Shown here one piece after another: positions 31,113 through 40,049 of a stretch of 64,000 bases of DNA. The notes beneath the pieces are model-generated. The model did no database searches, was not told where the DNA came from, and was given only the letters and a program-made list of their open reading frames with translations. The position numbers and the translations under genes are program-made. Position 1 is the stretch's first letter. Each line of letters opens with the position of its first letter. This DNA comes from Bradymonas sp963697525 (GTDB taxonomy: Bacteria; Myxococcota_A; Bradymonadia; Bradymonadales; Bradymonadaceae), in assembly GCA_963697525.1 (NCBI GenBank), contig OY969087.1, positions 3,162,001-3,226,000 on the forward strand. Reading direction: 5' to 3'.

Positions 31113-33899
31113 ATGAAGATTGATCAGAATTACGATCCGGTCGAAGTCGAATCCGACTGGTACGATTTCTGGGTGGATCGAGGCTATTTCCACGCCGACG
31201 CCGACAGCGACAAAGAACCGTTCACCATCGTCATCCCTCCGCCCAACGTCACCGGCAGCCTGCATATGGGCCACGCGCTGTTCGTGACCCTGCAGGATAT
31301 CCTGACGCGCTGGAAGCGCATGCAGGGCTATGAGGCGCTGTGGCTGCCGGGCACCGACCACGCCGGCATCGCCACCCAGGTCATGGTCGAGCGTCAGTTG
31401 GCCAAGGAAGGCAGCACCCGCCACGACGTCGGGCGCGAGAAGTTTTTGGAGCGCACCTGGTTGTGGAAGGAAGAGCACGGCGGCCAGATCATCAACCAGC
31501 TCAAGCGCATGGGCGCCTCCTGCGACTGGGAGCGCGAGCGCTTCACCCTCGACGAGGGCCTCAACAAGGCGGTGCGCGAGGCGTTCGTCGAGCTGTACGA
31601 CCAGGGGCTGATCTACCGCGACCTGCGCATGGTCGACTGGGATCCGGCCGGCCAGACGGTGTTGAGTGACCTGGAGGTCGACCGCGAGGAGGAGAACGGC
31701 AAGTTCTGGTACCTGCGCTACCCGCTGGCCGACGGCTCCGGGCATATCATCGTGGGGACGACGCGCCCCGAGACGATGCTCGGCGACACCGCCGTGGCCG
31801 TCCACCCCGACGACGAGCGCTACCAGGACCTCGTCGGCAAGATGATCGATCTGCCCATCGTGGGCCGCAAGATCCCCATCATCGCCGACAAGATCCTTCC
31901 CGACCCGGAGAAGGGCACCGGCGCCGTCAAAGTCACCCCCGCCCACGACCCCAACGACTGGGAGTGCGGCCAGCGCCACGATCTGGAGGTCATCCAGGTC
32001 ATCGACTTCGACGCCAACATCAACGAGAACGCCCCCGAGGCATTCGTGGGCCTGGATCGCTACGAGGCGCGCACCCGCGTGGTCCAACACTTCGAGGAGG
32101 CCGGCCTGCTCGAGGGCATCGAGGACCGGCCGTACTCCCCGGGGCGCAGCCAGCGCACCGGTGTGGTCGTCGAGCCGCTCCCCATGCTGCAGTGGTTCGT
32201 CAACACCGAGCCGCTGGCCAAAAAGGCCATCGACGCGGTGGAGACGGGCAAGACCGAGATCATCCCGCCGGTGTGGAAGAAGACCTACGACCACTTCATG
32301 TACAATATCCGGCCGTGGTGCATCAGCCGGCAGTTGTGGTGGGGCCACCGCATCCCGGCGTGGTATTGCCAGGAGTGCGACGAGGTCATCGTCGCCCGCG
32401 AGACCCCCGACGCCTGCTCGGCGTGTGGCAGCCAGGACCTGGAGCGCGACCCGGACGTTCTCGATACCTGGTTTTCCAGCGCCCTATGGCCGTTCTCCAC
32501 GCTGGGTTGGCCGGATAAGACCCCGGAGCTCGACAAATTCTATCCCACCCAGGTCATGGAAACGGGCTTCGATATCCTGTTCTTCTGGGTGGCGCGCATG
32601 ATGATGATGGGCCTGTGGTTTATGGACGAGGTGCCCTTCGAGCAGGTCTTCTTGCACGCGATGGTGCGTGACAGGGAGGGCAATAAGATGTCCAAGACCA
32701 AGGGCAACGTCATCGACCCGCTGCACATGATCTACGGGGCCGATCCCGAAGATCTCGACCCCGAGGTGCACGCCGAGCTGTTGCGCCAGTATCCCGACGG
32801 CGTGGGCGCCCAGGGCGCCGACGCGCTGCGCTATACGCTGACGATCTACGCGGCGCAGGGGCGCGACATCAAGCTCGACATCAAGCGCATCGAGGGCTAC
32901 CGCGCGTTTTTGAACAAGCTGTGGAACGCGGCGCGCTTCGCGCTGATGAACCTCGAGGGGTACGACGCACCGTCGTATGCGACCTATACGGACGCCTGGA
33001 ACGACGGAAACCACCCGTTCGACGCCAGCGAGCTGTCGGTGGCCGATCGCTGGATCGTCAGCCGGCTCGACCACGTGGTCGGCGAGGTCACCGAGGCGCT
33101 CGACGACTTCCGGTTCAACGACGCCGCCCAGCTTCTGTACCAATTCGTCTGGCACGAGCTGTGCGACTGGTACATCGAGCTGAGCAAAGAGGTGCTGCAC
33201 TCCGACCGCGGCGCCACCGCCGCCCAGAGCAAGGCCGCCCGAGATACGTTGACCTACGTGTTGGACACCACGCTGCGGCTGATGCACCCCATCTCGCCGT
33301 TTATCACCGAGGATATCTGGCAGGCGCTTCCCCACGCCGACGACGCTCCCGACAGCATCATGGTGGCGCCGTGGCCCGAGGCGCGCGGCCTCGACGACTT
33401 CGACGACGCCGCCGACCAGATGGACCGCGTCATCGACCTGATCACCGCCATTCGCGGCATCCGCGGCGAGACCAACGTCAAGCCCGGCCAGGTCATCGAC
33501 GAGGTGTTCTTCGTGACCGACGACGAGACGGCGCGCGCGGCCATCGCGGCCGGCGACAGCTACATCCAGCGCCTGGCCAAGGCCGACACCATCAACGTCA
33601 TCGGCTCCAATGAAGCCGGCGACGTCGAGGGCGCGGCCACGGCCGTTCGCGGCAGCGTCGAAATTCGCATCCCCTTGAAGGGGTTGATCGATCTCGACGA
33701 GGAGATGGCCCGCCTCGAAAAAGAACTGGCGCGTGTGCACAGCGACATCGACTATGTCGACGGCAAGCTCGCCAATCAGGGCTTCGTCAACAACGCCCCC
33801 GAGCATATCGTCCAGCAGGAGCGCGACAAGCGCGAGCAGTACCTCGAGGAGAAGGCGACGCTGGAGGCATCTCTGGAGGAGCTTCGCCAGTTGAAGTAA
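31113..33899 (+). CDS. valS: Valine-tRNA ligase
   Basis: 928 aa. Class I aminoacyl-tRNA synthetase: HIGH-type signature PPNVTGSLHMGHAL (~residue 45), editing-domain segment TTRPETMLGDTAVAVHPDD, ISRQLWWGHRIPAWYC, DVLDTWFSSALWPFSTLGWP, and KMSKS as GNKMSKTKGN. The anticodon-binding domain follows from ~640, and a C-terminal coiled coil (LDEEMARLEKELARVHSDIDYVDGKL) is typical of ValRS. Start at 31113 has GAGG about 9 nt upstream; the frame's upstream extension is rejected. The stop overlaps the next start by one base (TAATG). Confidence 0.97.
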   Translation: MKIDQNYDPVEVESDWYDFWVDRGYFHADADSDKEPFTIVIPPPNVTGSLHMGHALFVTLQDILTRWKRMQGYEALWLPGTDHAGIATQVMVERQLAKEGSTRHDVGREKFLERTWLWKEEHGGQIINQLKRMGASCDWERERFTLDEGLNKAVREAFVELYDQGLIYRDLRMVDWDPAGQTVLSDLEVDREEENGKFWYLRYPLADGSGHIIVGTTRPETMLGDTAVAVHPDDERYQDLVGKMIDLPIVGRKIPIIADKILPDPEKGTGAVKVTPAHDPNDWECGQRHDLEVIQVIDFDANINENAPEAFVGLDRYEARTRVVQHFEEAGLLEGIEDRPYSPGRSQRTGVVVEPLPMLQWFVNTEPLAKKAIDAVETGKTEIIPPVWKKTYDHFMYNIRPWCISRQLWWGHRIPAWYCQECDEVIVARETPDACSACGSQDLERDPDVLDTWFSSALWPFSTLGWPDKTPELDKFYPTQVMETGFDILFFWVARMMMMGLWFMDEVPFEQVFLHAMVRDREGNKMSKTKGNVIDPLHMIYGADPEDLDPEVHAELLRQYPDGVGAQGADALRYTLTIYAAQGRDIKLDIKRIEGYRAFLNKLWNAARFALMNLEGYDAPSYATYTDAWNDGNHPFDASELSVADRWIVSRLDHVVGEVTEALDDFRFNDAAQLLYQFVWHELCDWYIELSKEVLHSDRGATAAQSKAARDTLTYVLDTTLRLMHPISPFITEDIWQALPHADDAPDSIMVAPWPEARGLDDFDDAADQMDRVIDLITAIRGIRGETNVKPGQVIDEVFFVTDDETARAAIAAGDSYIQRLAKADTINVIGSNEAGDVEGAATAVRGSVEIRIPLKGLIDLDEEMARLEKELARVHSDIDYVDGKLANQGFVNNAPEHIVQQERDKREQYLEEKATLEASLEELRQLK

Positions 33900-34699
33900 T
33901 GGCTGACACCATCGACGACATGCAGCCGGACCTGTGGGAGTGGGCGGGCAAGGAGGTCGACGCCCTCGACGAGGTGGCCTCGCGAGGCACGCTCGACCTG
34001 TCGGAGCTTCCCGGCGAGCTGCGCGCCTGTCGGCCCGAGGCGCACCGGCTGCACGTGCGCCTCGAGCAGTTGCTCGGGGTGGTCGACCTGATCCTGACCG
34101 ACAACCGGCGGCGCATGCTGTCGTCGCGTCGGCGGCGCAATCGCCAGGAGATTCGCGCGCACCATATGTTCGTGGGCTGCTGCGAGCGCACGGTGAAGGC
34201 GATCGCCGACCTGGCCAGCGGGCGCAAGGGGGCGCGGCAGCATATCCAGCAATATATCCGGGAGAACCGCGAGGCGATCAGCTTCGCGCCCGACGACGAC
34301 GAGCTGCAGGCGCGCGGCCAACACTTCAACCTGACCGGGATCCTCGCCGAGGTGTTGGAGGCGGTCGACCATCCCGCCCTCGACGACATCGACGAACTTC
34401 ATATTACCTGGGGCCGGCGCGGCCGGGGCACCAAGAGCATCCGCTTCGGCAGCTACGACTTCGACCGCAAGCTTATCCGCATCCACCCCGCGCTCGACCG
34501 CAAGTGGGTGCCCCGGTATTTCGTGGCGTTCATCGTCTACCATGAGGTGCTGCACGCCATCTTCCCGCCGCGCGAGGCTCAATCGCGCCGGCAGGTGCAC
34601 ACGCCGGAATTTCGCGCGATGGAAAGACAGTTTCCTGACTACGACAGAGCGATGCAGTGGGAATCCGCCAACCTTCGAAGGATCCTCGAACACAAATGA
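33899..34699 (+). CDS. SprT-like zinc metalloprotease-family protein
   Basis: 266 aa, starting on the last base of the valS stop (TAATG), so translation is probably coupled. The C-terminal part contains an HExxH zinc motif (VAFIVYHEVLHAIFPP, ~residue 217) followed by HTPEFRAMERQFPDY, as in SprT-like proteins. The N-terminal ~140 residues are charged and helical (LTDNRRRMLSSRRRRNRQEIRAHHMFVGC) and unrecognised. No signal peptide. Human Spartan/SprT relatives cleave DNA-protein crosslinks; whether this one does is unknown. Confidence 0.7.
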   Translation: MADTIDDMQPDLWEWAGKEVDALDEVASRGTLDLSELPGELRACRPEAHRLHVRLEQLLGVVDLILTDNRRRMLSSRRRRNRQEIRAHHMFVGCCERTVKAIADLASGRKGARQHIQQYIRENREAISFAPDDDELQARGQHFNLTGILAEVLEAVDHPALDDIDELHITWGRRGRGTKSIRFGSYDFDRKLIRIHPALDRKWVPRYFVAFIVYHEVLHAIFPPREAQSRRQVHTPEFRAMERQFPDYDRAMQWESANLRRILEHK

Positions 34700-36486
34700 G
34701 TACTCTGCGCAAAACCTCGGGCCGCTGGTGGATCTTGCTGTGTGTCTTGGGCGTGTGGGGCGTCCTGTTGGTGCAGTCGTGTGACCGCGACGCCAAGCGA
34801 AAGGACGCCAAGAGCTCGGTGACCGAACCCGACCAGGGCGCCGACGACCACGCCGACGCCCCGGCCGGGGCCAAGGCCAAACCGGCGGCGGCGACGTCGA
34901 CGCTTCCCGGAGAGGTCAAGCCGGGCAGCGTCCAGCCGACGAGTCCGGGCCCGAAGGCGCCGGCGGTGTTTTTCCTGGCCGGCCTCAAGGGCTACCTCGA
35001 GCCGTGCGGCTGCAGCGCCGAGGTTCTGCAAGGGGGCATCGATCGCATCGTGGGCTACGTGGACGCGGCCCGAAAGCTCTACCCGGATACGACCATGCTC
35101 GACGCCGGGGATATGCTCTTCGAGTTCGCCAAGCTCGAAAAGAAGGCCGTGCCCCAGGACAAGGCCAAGGCCGACGTCATCGTGGCGGCCGAAAAGGCGC
35201 TTCATACCCAGGTGACGGTGCCCGGCGAGCTCGACTTCGCCCTGGGGACCGACTTCTATCTGACAAAGATGAAGCAGGCGGGCGTCGAGCCGATCGCGGC
35301 CAACCTGAGCATCGCCGGCAAGGCACTTCCGGCGACCAAGCTCATCGATGTGGGCGACATCAAGCTCGGCGTGGTCGGCGCGGTCAATCCCGAGCTGTAC
35401 AAGGCGGTGAAGAACGTCTCGGCGAGCGACCCGAAGCCGGCGGTCGAAAAGGCGGTGCAGGCGCTAAGGAAGCAGGGCGCTACGACCATCGTGTTGGTGA
35501 TGCACGGCGACCTCGGCGCCACCAAGAGCGTGCTCGCCAAGGTCGCCGGCATCGATTTTGGCATCGTCGGCCACGCCCCCCGGGAGACCGACCAGGTCGA
35601 GACCGTCAACGGCGCGCACACCCTGGAGGCCTTCGACCAGGGGCGGTATCTGGGCGTGCTCAAGCTGTACCAGCGCACCAGGGGCGGCGCCTACACCAAC
35701 GCCGGGGCGGGCAGCCGCACCGAATTGGAGAAGGTCGAGCGCCTGATCAAGCACAAGCGCGAGCAGCTCGAGCGCTTCCCGCCGTCGGCGCGCCAGAAGA
35801 GCCCGCCCATCGTCAAACGCCTGCAGGACGACATCGACCGCTTCCAAAAGCGCGCCGAGCAGTTGCGCAACGGCACGGTCGACGTGCCCGCCAAGGGCAA
35901 CGCCTTCATCTATCGTCCCATCCCCATGAGGCCGGGGCTGCCCATCGACGAGGCCATGGCCCAGCGTCGAAACGCGTTCAACGAGCACCTGCAAGCGCTG
36001 CAGATGCAGGTCGAGCACAAGGTGCCGCCGGTGCCCAAAGGCCAGGCTTTTTACATCGGCTCGAATCAGTGCGCCAACTGCCACCCCACCGAGCACAAAT
36101 TCTGGGAGACGACCAAGCACTCCCAGGCGGTCGCCACGCTGCAGAAGCGCAACAAGCTATTCGACCAGCAATGCATCGGCTGCCACGTGGTCGGCTACGA
36201 GAAGCCCGGCGGAAGCGTCATCGGCAAGCTTCATTACAAGGCCCAGCTCGGCGGGCGCACCATCGAGAAGAACCTCGAGAACGTGGGCTGCGAGGACTGT
36301 CACGGCCCGGGCTCGACGCACGCGCTTCACCCGGTCGACAAGAGCGGCAAGCCCCAGAATATCAACGCGACGCCCGATGTCACCGCCTGCCGACAGTGTC
36401 ACGTGCCCGAGCACTCGCCGAAGTTCAAATTCGACGCGTACGTCAAGGACATCACCGGCCCGGGTCACCCGATGAAATCGAAGTAG
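34696..36486 (+). CDS. Tetraheme lipoprotein with metallophosphatase-like domain
   Basis: 596 aa; ATG at 34696 overlaps the previous TGA (ATGA). Lipobox LVQSC after one hydrophobic segment. Residues ~90-300 have the layout of a 5'-nucleotidase/UshA-type phosphoesterase (FFLAGLKGYLEPCGC, LDAGDMLFEF, LVMHGDLG, GIVGHAP), but the usual DxH and GNHD motifs are altered, so catalysis is doubtful. A coiled coil follows (~340-400). The C-terminal ~150 residues contain four c-type heme motifs, CANCH, CIGCH, CEDCH and CRQCH. Likely an envelope electron carrier; partners are not visible here. Confidence 0.85.
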   Translation: MSTLRKTSGRWWILLCVLGVWGVLLVQSCDRDAKRKDAKSSVTEPDQGADDHADAPAGAKAKPAAATSTLPGEVKPGSVQPTSPGPKAPAVFFLAGLKGYLEPCGCSAEVLQGGIDRIVGYVDAARKLYPDTTMLDAGDMLFEFAKLEKKAVPQDKAKADVIVAAEKALHTQVTVPGELDFALGTDFYLTKMKQAGVEPIAANLSIAGKALPATKLIDVGDIKLGVVGAVNPELYKAVKNVSASDPKPAVEKAVQALRKQGATTIVLVMHGDLGATKSVLAKVAGIDFGIVGHAPRETDQVETVNGAHTLEAFDQGRYLGVLKLYQRTRGGAYTNAGAGSRTELEKVERLIKHKREQLERFPPSARQKSPPIVKRLQDDIDRFQKRAEQLRNGTVDVPAKGNAFIYRPIPMRPGLPIDEAMAQRRNAFNEHLQALQMQVEHKVPPVPKGQAFYIGSNQCANCHPTEHKFWETTKHSQAVATLQKRNKLFDQQCIGCHVVGYEKPGGSVIGKLHYKAQLGGRTIEKNLENVGCEDCHGPGSTHALHPVDKSGKPQNINATPDVTACRQCHVPEHSPKFKFDAYVKDITGPGHPMKSK

Positions 36487-36494
36487 CCGTGAGC

Positions 36495-36851
36495 TCAGCT
36501 CGGCCAGTTGGCGCGTCCACCGAGGTCGAGGGTTTCGACGCCGGCGCGGCGCAGCAGCTTGGCTGCCCGCGCGCTACGCGCGCCCGACGCACAACAGACG
36601 ACCACCGGGGCGGGCTTTTTCTGCAGGCGATCGATCTGTCCCGATAGCTCGTGCAGGGGAATGTTGACGGCTCCCTTGGGGTGGTGGGCGGAGAATTCTT
36701 GGCGGGTGCGCACGTCGACGAAGGTCGCACCGCGCTCGATGGCTCCGAGAATCTCGCGGCGCTGCTCCGGAGACAGCGCGCGGCTCTTTCGGATCACGTA
36801 GGAGACCAGCAATGCCAGCGCAACTGCGATAATGATCGTGGTGGTGCTCAT
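36495..36851 (-). CDS. Membrane-anchored rhodanese-like protein
   Basis: 118 aa. A short N-terminal transmembrane helix (TTIIIAVALALLVSYVI) then a rhodanese domain: FVDVRTRQEFSAHHPKGAVNIPLHEL and active-site Cys loop VVVCCASGARSARAAKLL. Expected to carry persulfide sulfur or bind phosphate-like groups. Converges on the heme lipoprotein gene, 8 bp apart. Confidence 0.87.
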   Translation of the reverse strand: MSTTTIIIAVALALLVSYVIRKSRALSPEQRREILGAIERGATFVDVRTRQEFSAHHPKGAVNIPLHELSGQIDRLQKKPAPVVVCCASGARSARAAKLLRRAGVETLDLGGRANWPS

Positions 36852-36949
36852 TACGACCTCGATGAAAGTCTGAAACCTGGTGCAGGCCCGCTCGAGCGGG
36901 GCCCGCCATCACGACCTTGGGATGTCGGAAGTTGATGGGGGTTTCAGAA

Positions 36950-38140
36950 TCACTGCGCCCCGGCGGTGGCGGCAGGCGCAAAGGCGGCGCGCAGAACCGC
37001 TTCGGCGGGCTTGCCGCGCGGGGAGAACCCGTCGGGTCGGTTCTCGCCGGTATTCGGATCGGTAAAATACTTCCACAGATAGACCGCGGCGACGTCCTTG
37101 TGGGTGGCGAGTTCGTCGAACAGCGCGCGATAGGCCTGCGCCTGCAGCGCCTGGTCGACCGGATGCTTATCGCTGTGCTCGGGCCAGCCGAACGGCTTTT
37201 GCACGGCCGTGGGCGCGGAGCGGTAGCCCGTCTCGACGATTTCGAGCGGCCTGCCGGTGCGATGCGCGATCGCCGTCCAGTGCTCCAGGCGCGCGCGCAG
37301 GGCCTTGCGCAGTTGGGCCACGGTCGGGTGGGGCTGGTCGGTCAGCGGCGGGTAGAATTGGACGCCCACGGCGTCGAGCTTGCGCCAGATGCGCTCGGGG
37401 ACCTCCTCGTCCCAATTGGCGCCGTAGGTCAGCTTGCCGTCAAAGACCTTGCGCACAGCAGCGATGGTGGCGGCGAAGGCATCGGGGTCGGCTTTGACCG
37501 CGCTGACGAGCTCCACGCCGACCACCAATTCCCCGATGCCCAGCTTCTGGGCGAGCCGCGCGTAGTAGGTGATGAAGTCGCGGTACTTTTCCCACCATTG
37601 TCCCCAGGCGGGTTCGCCGTGGGCGTCGACCGGCGCGATTTCGCCGCGCCACTTGCCCCCGCGGACCCACAGGTGGGGTTTGAGGACCACCCGCATCCCC
37701 AGCGCATGCGCCTGCGCGGTGACGCGGCGAAGCCGCCCGGCGCGCTCGCCGCTGGACGGCATCGCGTCGGAAAATTCACCGTGGATATCGGGCGTATGCA
37801 GGCTGGACATCCATCCAAACGGCGTCAGGGAGACCGACTGGACGCCCAGGTGGGCGAGGTGTGTCAGGGTCTTTTCGCAGGTGTCGGTGCCGTAGCCACG
37901 TCGGCCGCCATCTTGCCAGGTATGGGCCAGGCAGACGCCGCGCTCGACCGTCGGGGGAAGGGCGGTCGTCTGCGTCGGCCTCGGTGCCGGTGGAGGATCG
38001 GGCGGCGAGGGCACCGGTGCGCTTGAGGGCGAAGGCTCTGCGGGCGCTGGATGGGACGACGGTGCGTGAACCGGCGGCGGGTGGTGACATCCGGCCAGCA
38101 CGATGGCCGCCCACAATAATGCGCAGCCACGGTAGTTCAC
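36950..38140 (-). CDS. GH113-like glycoside hydrolase lipoprotein
   Basis: 396 aa with a GTG start at 38140 that overlaps the stop of the upstream gene (GTGA), implying coupling. Lipobox VLAGC, a Pro/Ser/Ala linker (~20-60), then a TIM-barrel of the GH113/endo-mannanase type: GVQSVSLTPFGWMSSLHTPDI, GMRVVLKPHLWVRGGKW, the acid/base site region ELVVGVELVSAV and the nucleophile region RPLEIVETGYRSAP, ending AAVYLWKYFTDPNTGENRPDGFSPRGKPAEAVLR. Probably cell-surface hydrolysis of a beta-1,4-linked glycan; substrate uncertain. Confidence 0.8.
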   Translation of the reverse strand: MNYRGCALLWAAIVLAGCHHPPPVHAPSSHPAPAEPSPSSAPVPSPPDPPPAPRPTQTTALPPTVERGVCLAHTWQDGGRRGYGTDTCEKTLTHLAHLGVQSVSLTPFGWMSSLHTPDIHGEFSDAMPSSGERAGRLRRVTAQAHALGMRVVLKPHLWVRGGKWRGEIAPVDAHGEPAWGQWWEKYRDFITYYARLAQKLGIGELVVGVELVSAVKADPDAFAATIAAVRKVFDGKLTYGANWDEEVPERIWRKLDAVGVQFYPPLTDQPHPTVAQLRKALRARLEHWTAIAHRTGRPLEIVETGYRSAPTAVQKPFGWPEHSDKHPVDQALQAQAYRALFDELATHKDVAAVYLWKYFTDPNTGENRPDGFSPRGKPAEAVLRAAFAPAATAGAQ

Positions 38141-39891
38141 GTCAGCCGGTGCAGTTTAAACGCAAATTCGGGTTCGTGGTATTGCAGGCCGAATAGGCGG
38201 TCGAGGATGAGCCCGCCGAGGTCGTAATTGCCCGGGGGAATGCGGTTGAAGTCCAGGCCCGCCAGGCCGTCGAGGGTGGCGCGACTCGCCTCCAGAATCG
38301 CGTCTTCGTCGAAGGTCGCGAGGTAGTCGGCGGCCTTCTGGCGAAAGAAGCGGCGGAAGGCTTCCTCGAAGATCTTGTCGATGAGCTGGGTGTCGGACAT
38401 CGTGCGCCGATACAGCAGGGGCATGAGGCGCACGCTGTTGAGGTCGAATTTCTGCTCCGTCCAGTCGAAGAACACGTCCAGATAGGGTTCCAGGCCGGTG
38501 TCGCCGACGGCGCGCAGCACGAAGTAGCAGGCCTTGATCTGGCGCACGATATACTGCTTGACCGTCGCCGCCGAGATATGGGCGAGCACCCGCACCCTGG
38601 GCGTTTGCGCCGAGGCGTGGGCTGGGCGCCAACGCTTGGGCGGAATGTAGCGCAGGAAGACGTCGTCGGCGTCTTGGCGATGCGACCCCGCCGCAAGCTC
38701 TCGCCAGCGCTCGACCTCGACGGGCTCGCGGGTGAACAGGTGAAATTTGATGTGCAGCGTTTGCTCGAGCCATTCGGTGGCCTCGAGCCAGCGGGTGTCG
38801 AAGTCCTCGATGCGCACCCGCTGCTCGAACTCATTGATCAACGCCTGGTTGATGAGGTGGCGTCGCCGGATGCCCAGCCGAAGGATCATGTCCTCGTAAA
38901 ACAGGTTGCGGTCGTTGTTGACCCGCGTCGGCCGGTCGGTTTGAAAGAGTTGGAGCAGGATGCGCGCCTGACTGAAGGCGCCCTCGTTGAACTTCTGTTC
39001 GACCAGGGCGAGTAGCTCTTTGGCCTTGTCGTCGAAGTGCAGATCTTGGACGAAGTAGCCGAGCAACAGGTCGCGCGCGAGCATGGTCTCGGCGACCGAC
39101 AACTGCATGTCCAGGGGAAGCCGGTCGTTTTCGATGAGCAGGCCCAGGAAGATGCGGCCGGCCTGAAGCACCTCGGAAGAGTCCAACCGCGGCGGTGGCG
39201 TCGGGCTGGGGGCGGGGGCGACGTCGGCGATGTCATCGACATGGACGGCGCCCTCGGCGTCGTCTGGTGGCGGAACTTCCACGGTCTGCGAGTCGTTGAC
39301 CTCGTCGGCGTCGGCGTCAATCTCGTCGGCGTCGGCGTCAATGTCGGTGTCGGCTGCGTCATCGCGCGAGGCTTCATCGTCTGTAGCTTCATCGTCCGAA
39401 GCTTCATCGTCGGGGGCGCTGTTCGCCTCGTCGCCGGCCTCGTCGCGCTCAGGCGCGTCGGCCGGCTCGTCGTCGGGCGCAGCGTCGGGTGCCTGGGGTG
39501 GAACGGACGCCTCGGCGACGTCGGCCGCCTCGTCGATGACTTCGACCTGGTCGCCGTCGACCTCCTCGACAACTTCTTCGATGACCTCGGAGGCCTCGAC
39601 GATCTCGTAGCCCTCGACGTCGTCGACCGGCGCCGGGGGCGGCGAGGGGGCGGCGAGGGCAGGGCTCTGGTCGTCGGCCAGCGGACAGTCGACCTGCTCG
39701 GTCCACTGGTCGGGCTTGGTCAGCCGCAAGATCTCGGTGATGACAAGCAGCAGCGGGTCGTGGTCGGGACAGTCGTCGAGCTGGTCGTGCGCACGCGAAT
39801 ACACCTGGTCGAGCAGGTGATCGAGGTAGCTGCCATCGAACTGGTGTTCGGGGGCGGTTCCCTTCAGAAATTTGAGGAATTTCTTGAGCAT
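38137..39891 (-). CDS. Unknown protein with acidic low-complexity linker
   Basis: 584 aa from the ATG at 39891. Residues ~1-75 are a conserved-looking helical region (LKKFLKFLKGTAPEHQFDGSYLDHLLDQVYSRAHDQL). Residues ~85-250 are a long acidic Asp/Glu/Ala stretch built from imperfect DNA repeats. Residues ~265-584 form a mostly helical globular domain (SEVLQAGRIFLGLLIENDRLPLDMQLSVAETMLARDLLLGYF; LDVFFDWTEQKFDLNSVRLMPLLYRRTM). No known family recognised. Its last codon overlaps the GH113-like start, so the two are co-translated. Confidence 0.7.
   Translation of the reverse strand: MLKKFLKFLKGTAPEHQFDGSYLDHLLDQVYSRAHDQLDDCPDHDPLLLVITEILRLTKPDQWTEQVDCPLADDQSPALAAPSPPPAPVDDVEGYEIVEASEVIEEVVEEVDGDQVEVIDEAADVAEASVPPQAPDAAPDDEPADAPERDEAGDEANSAPDDEASDDEATDDEASRDDAADTDIDADADEIDADADEVNDSQTVEVPPPDDAEGAVHVDDIADVAPAPSPTPPPRLDSSEVLQAGRIFLGLLIENDRLPLDMQLSVAETMLARDLLLGYFVQDLHFDDKAKELLALVEQKFNEGAFSQARILLQLFQTDRPTRVNNDRNLFYEDMILRLGIRRRHLINQALINEFEQRVRIEDFDTRWLEATEWLEQTLHIKFHLFTREPVEVERWRELAAGSHRQDADDVFLRYIPPKRWRPAHASAQTPRVRVLAHISAATVKQYIVRQIKACYFVLRAVGDTGLEPYLDVFFDWTEQKFDLNSVRLMPLLYRRTMSDTQLIDKIFEEAFRRFFRQKAADYLATFDEDAILEASRATLDGLAGLDFNRIPPGNYDLGGLILDRLFGLQYHEPEFAFKLHRLT
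39301..39415 (-). repeat. Short tandem repeats encoding the acidic linker
   Basis: A perfect 21-bp duplication (39301-39321 and 39322-39342) followed by ~15-bp units with core GCTTCATCGTC (to ~39412). They encode the Asp/Glu/Ala-rich tract and stay in frame. Confidence 0.75.
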
Positions 39892-40049
39892 CGTCACGTC
39901 ACGACGGCGCGTGAAAATTAAAGAAGCGACCGGTGCCGCTCTGGGGCCCCTGTGACCGCTTTTGAGTTGTTTCAAAAGCGCCACGAGCGTTCCATATTCC
40001 TGCACGCTGCGCAAGGTGAATCGCGCCGGCGAACAGGGGACACACATGG

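Noticed and set aside
30771..32348. 525-aa minus-strand frame across valS
   Set aside because: It is antisense to the well-conserved ValRS frame and has no start signal or recognisable domain.
36917..38026. 369-aa plus-strand frame
   Set aside because: Lies opposite the GH113-like lipoprotein; lipobox and barrel motifs favour the minus strand.
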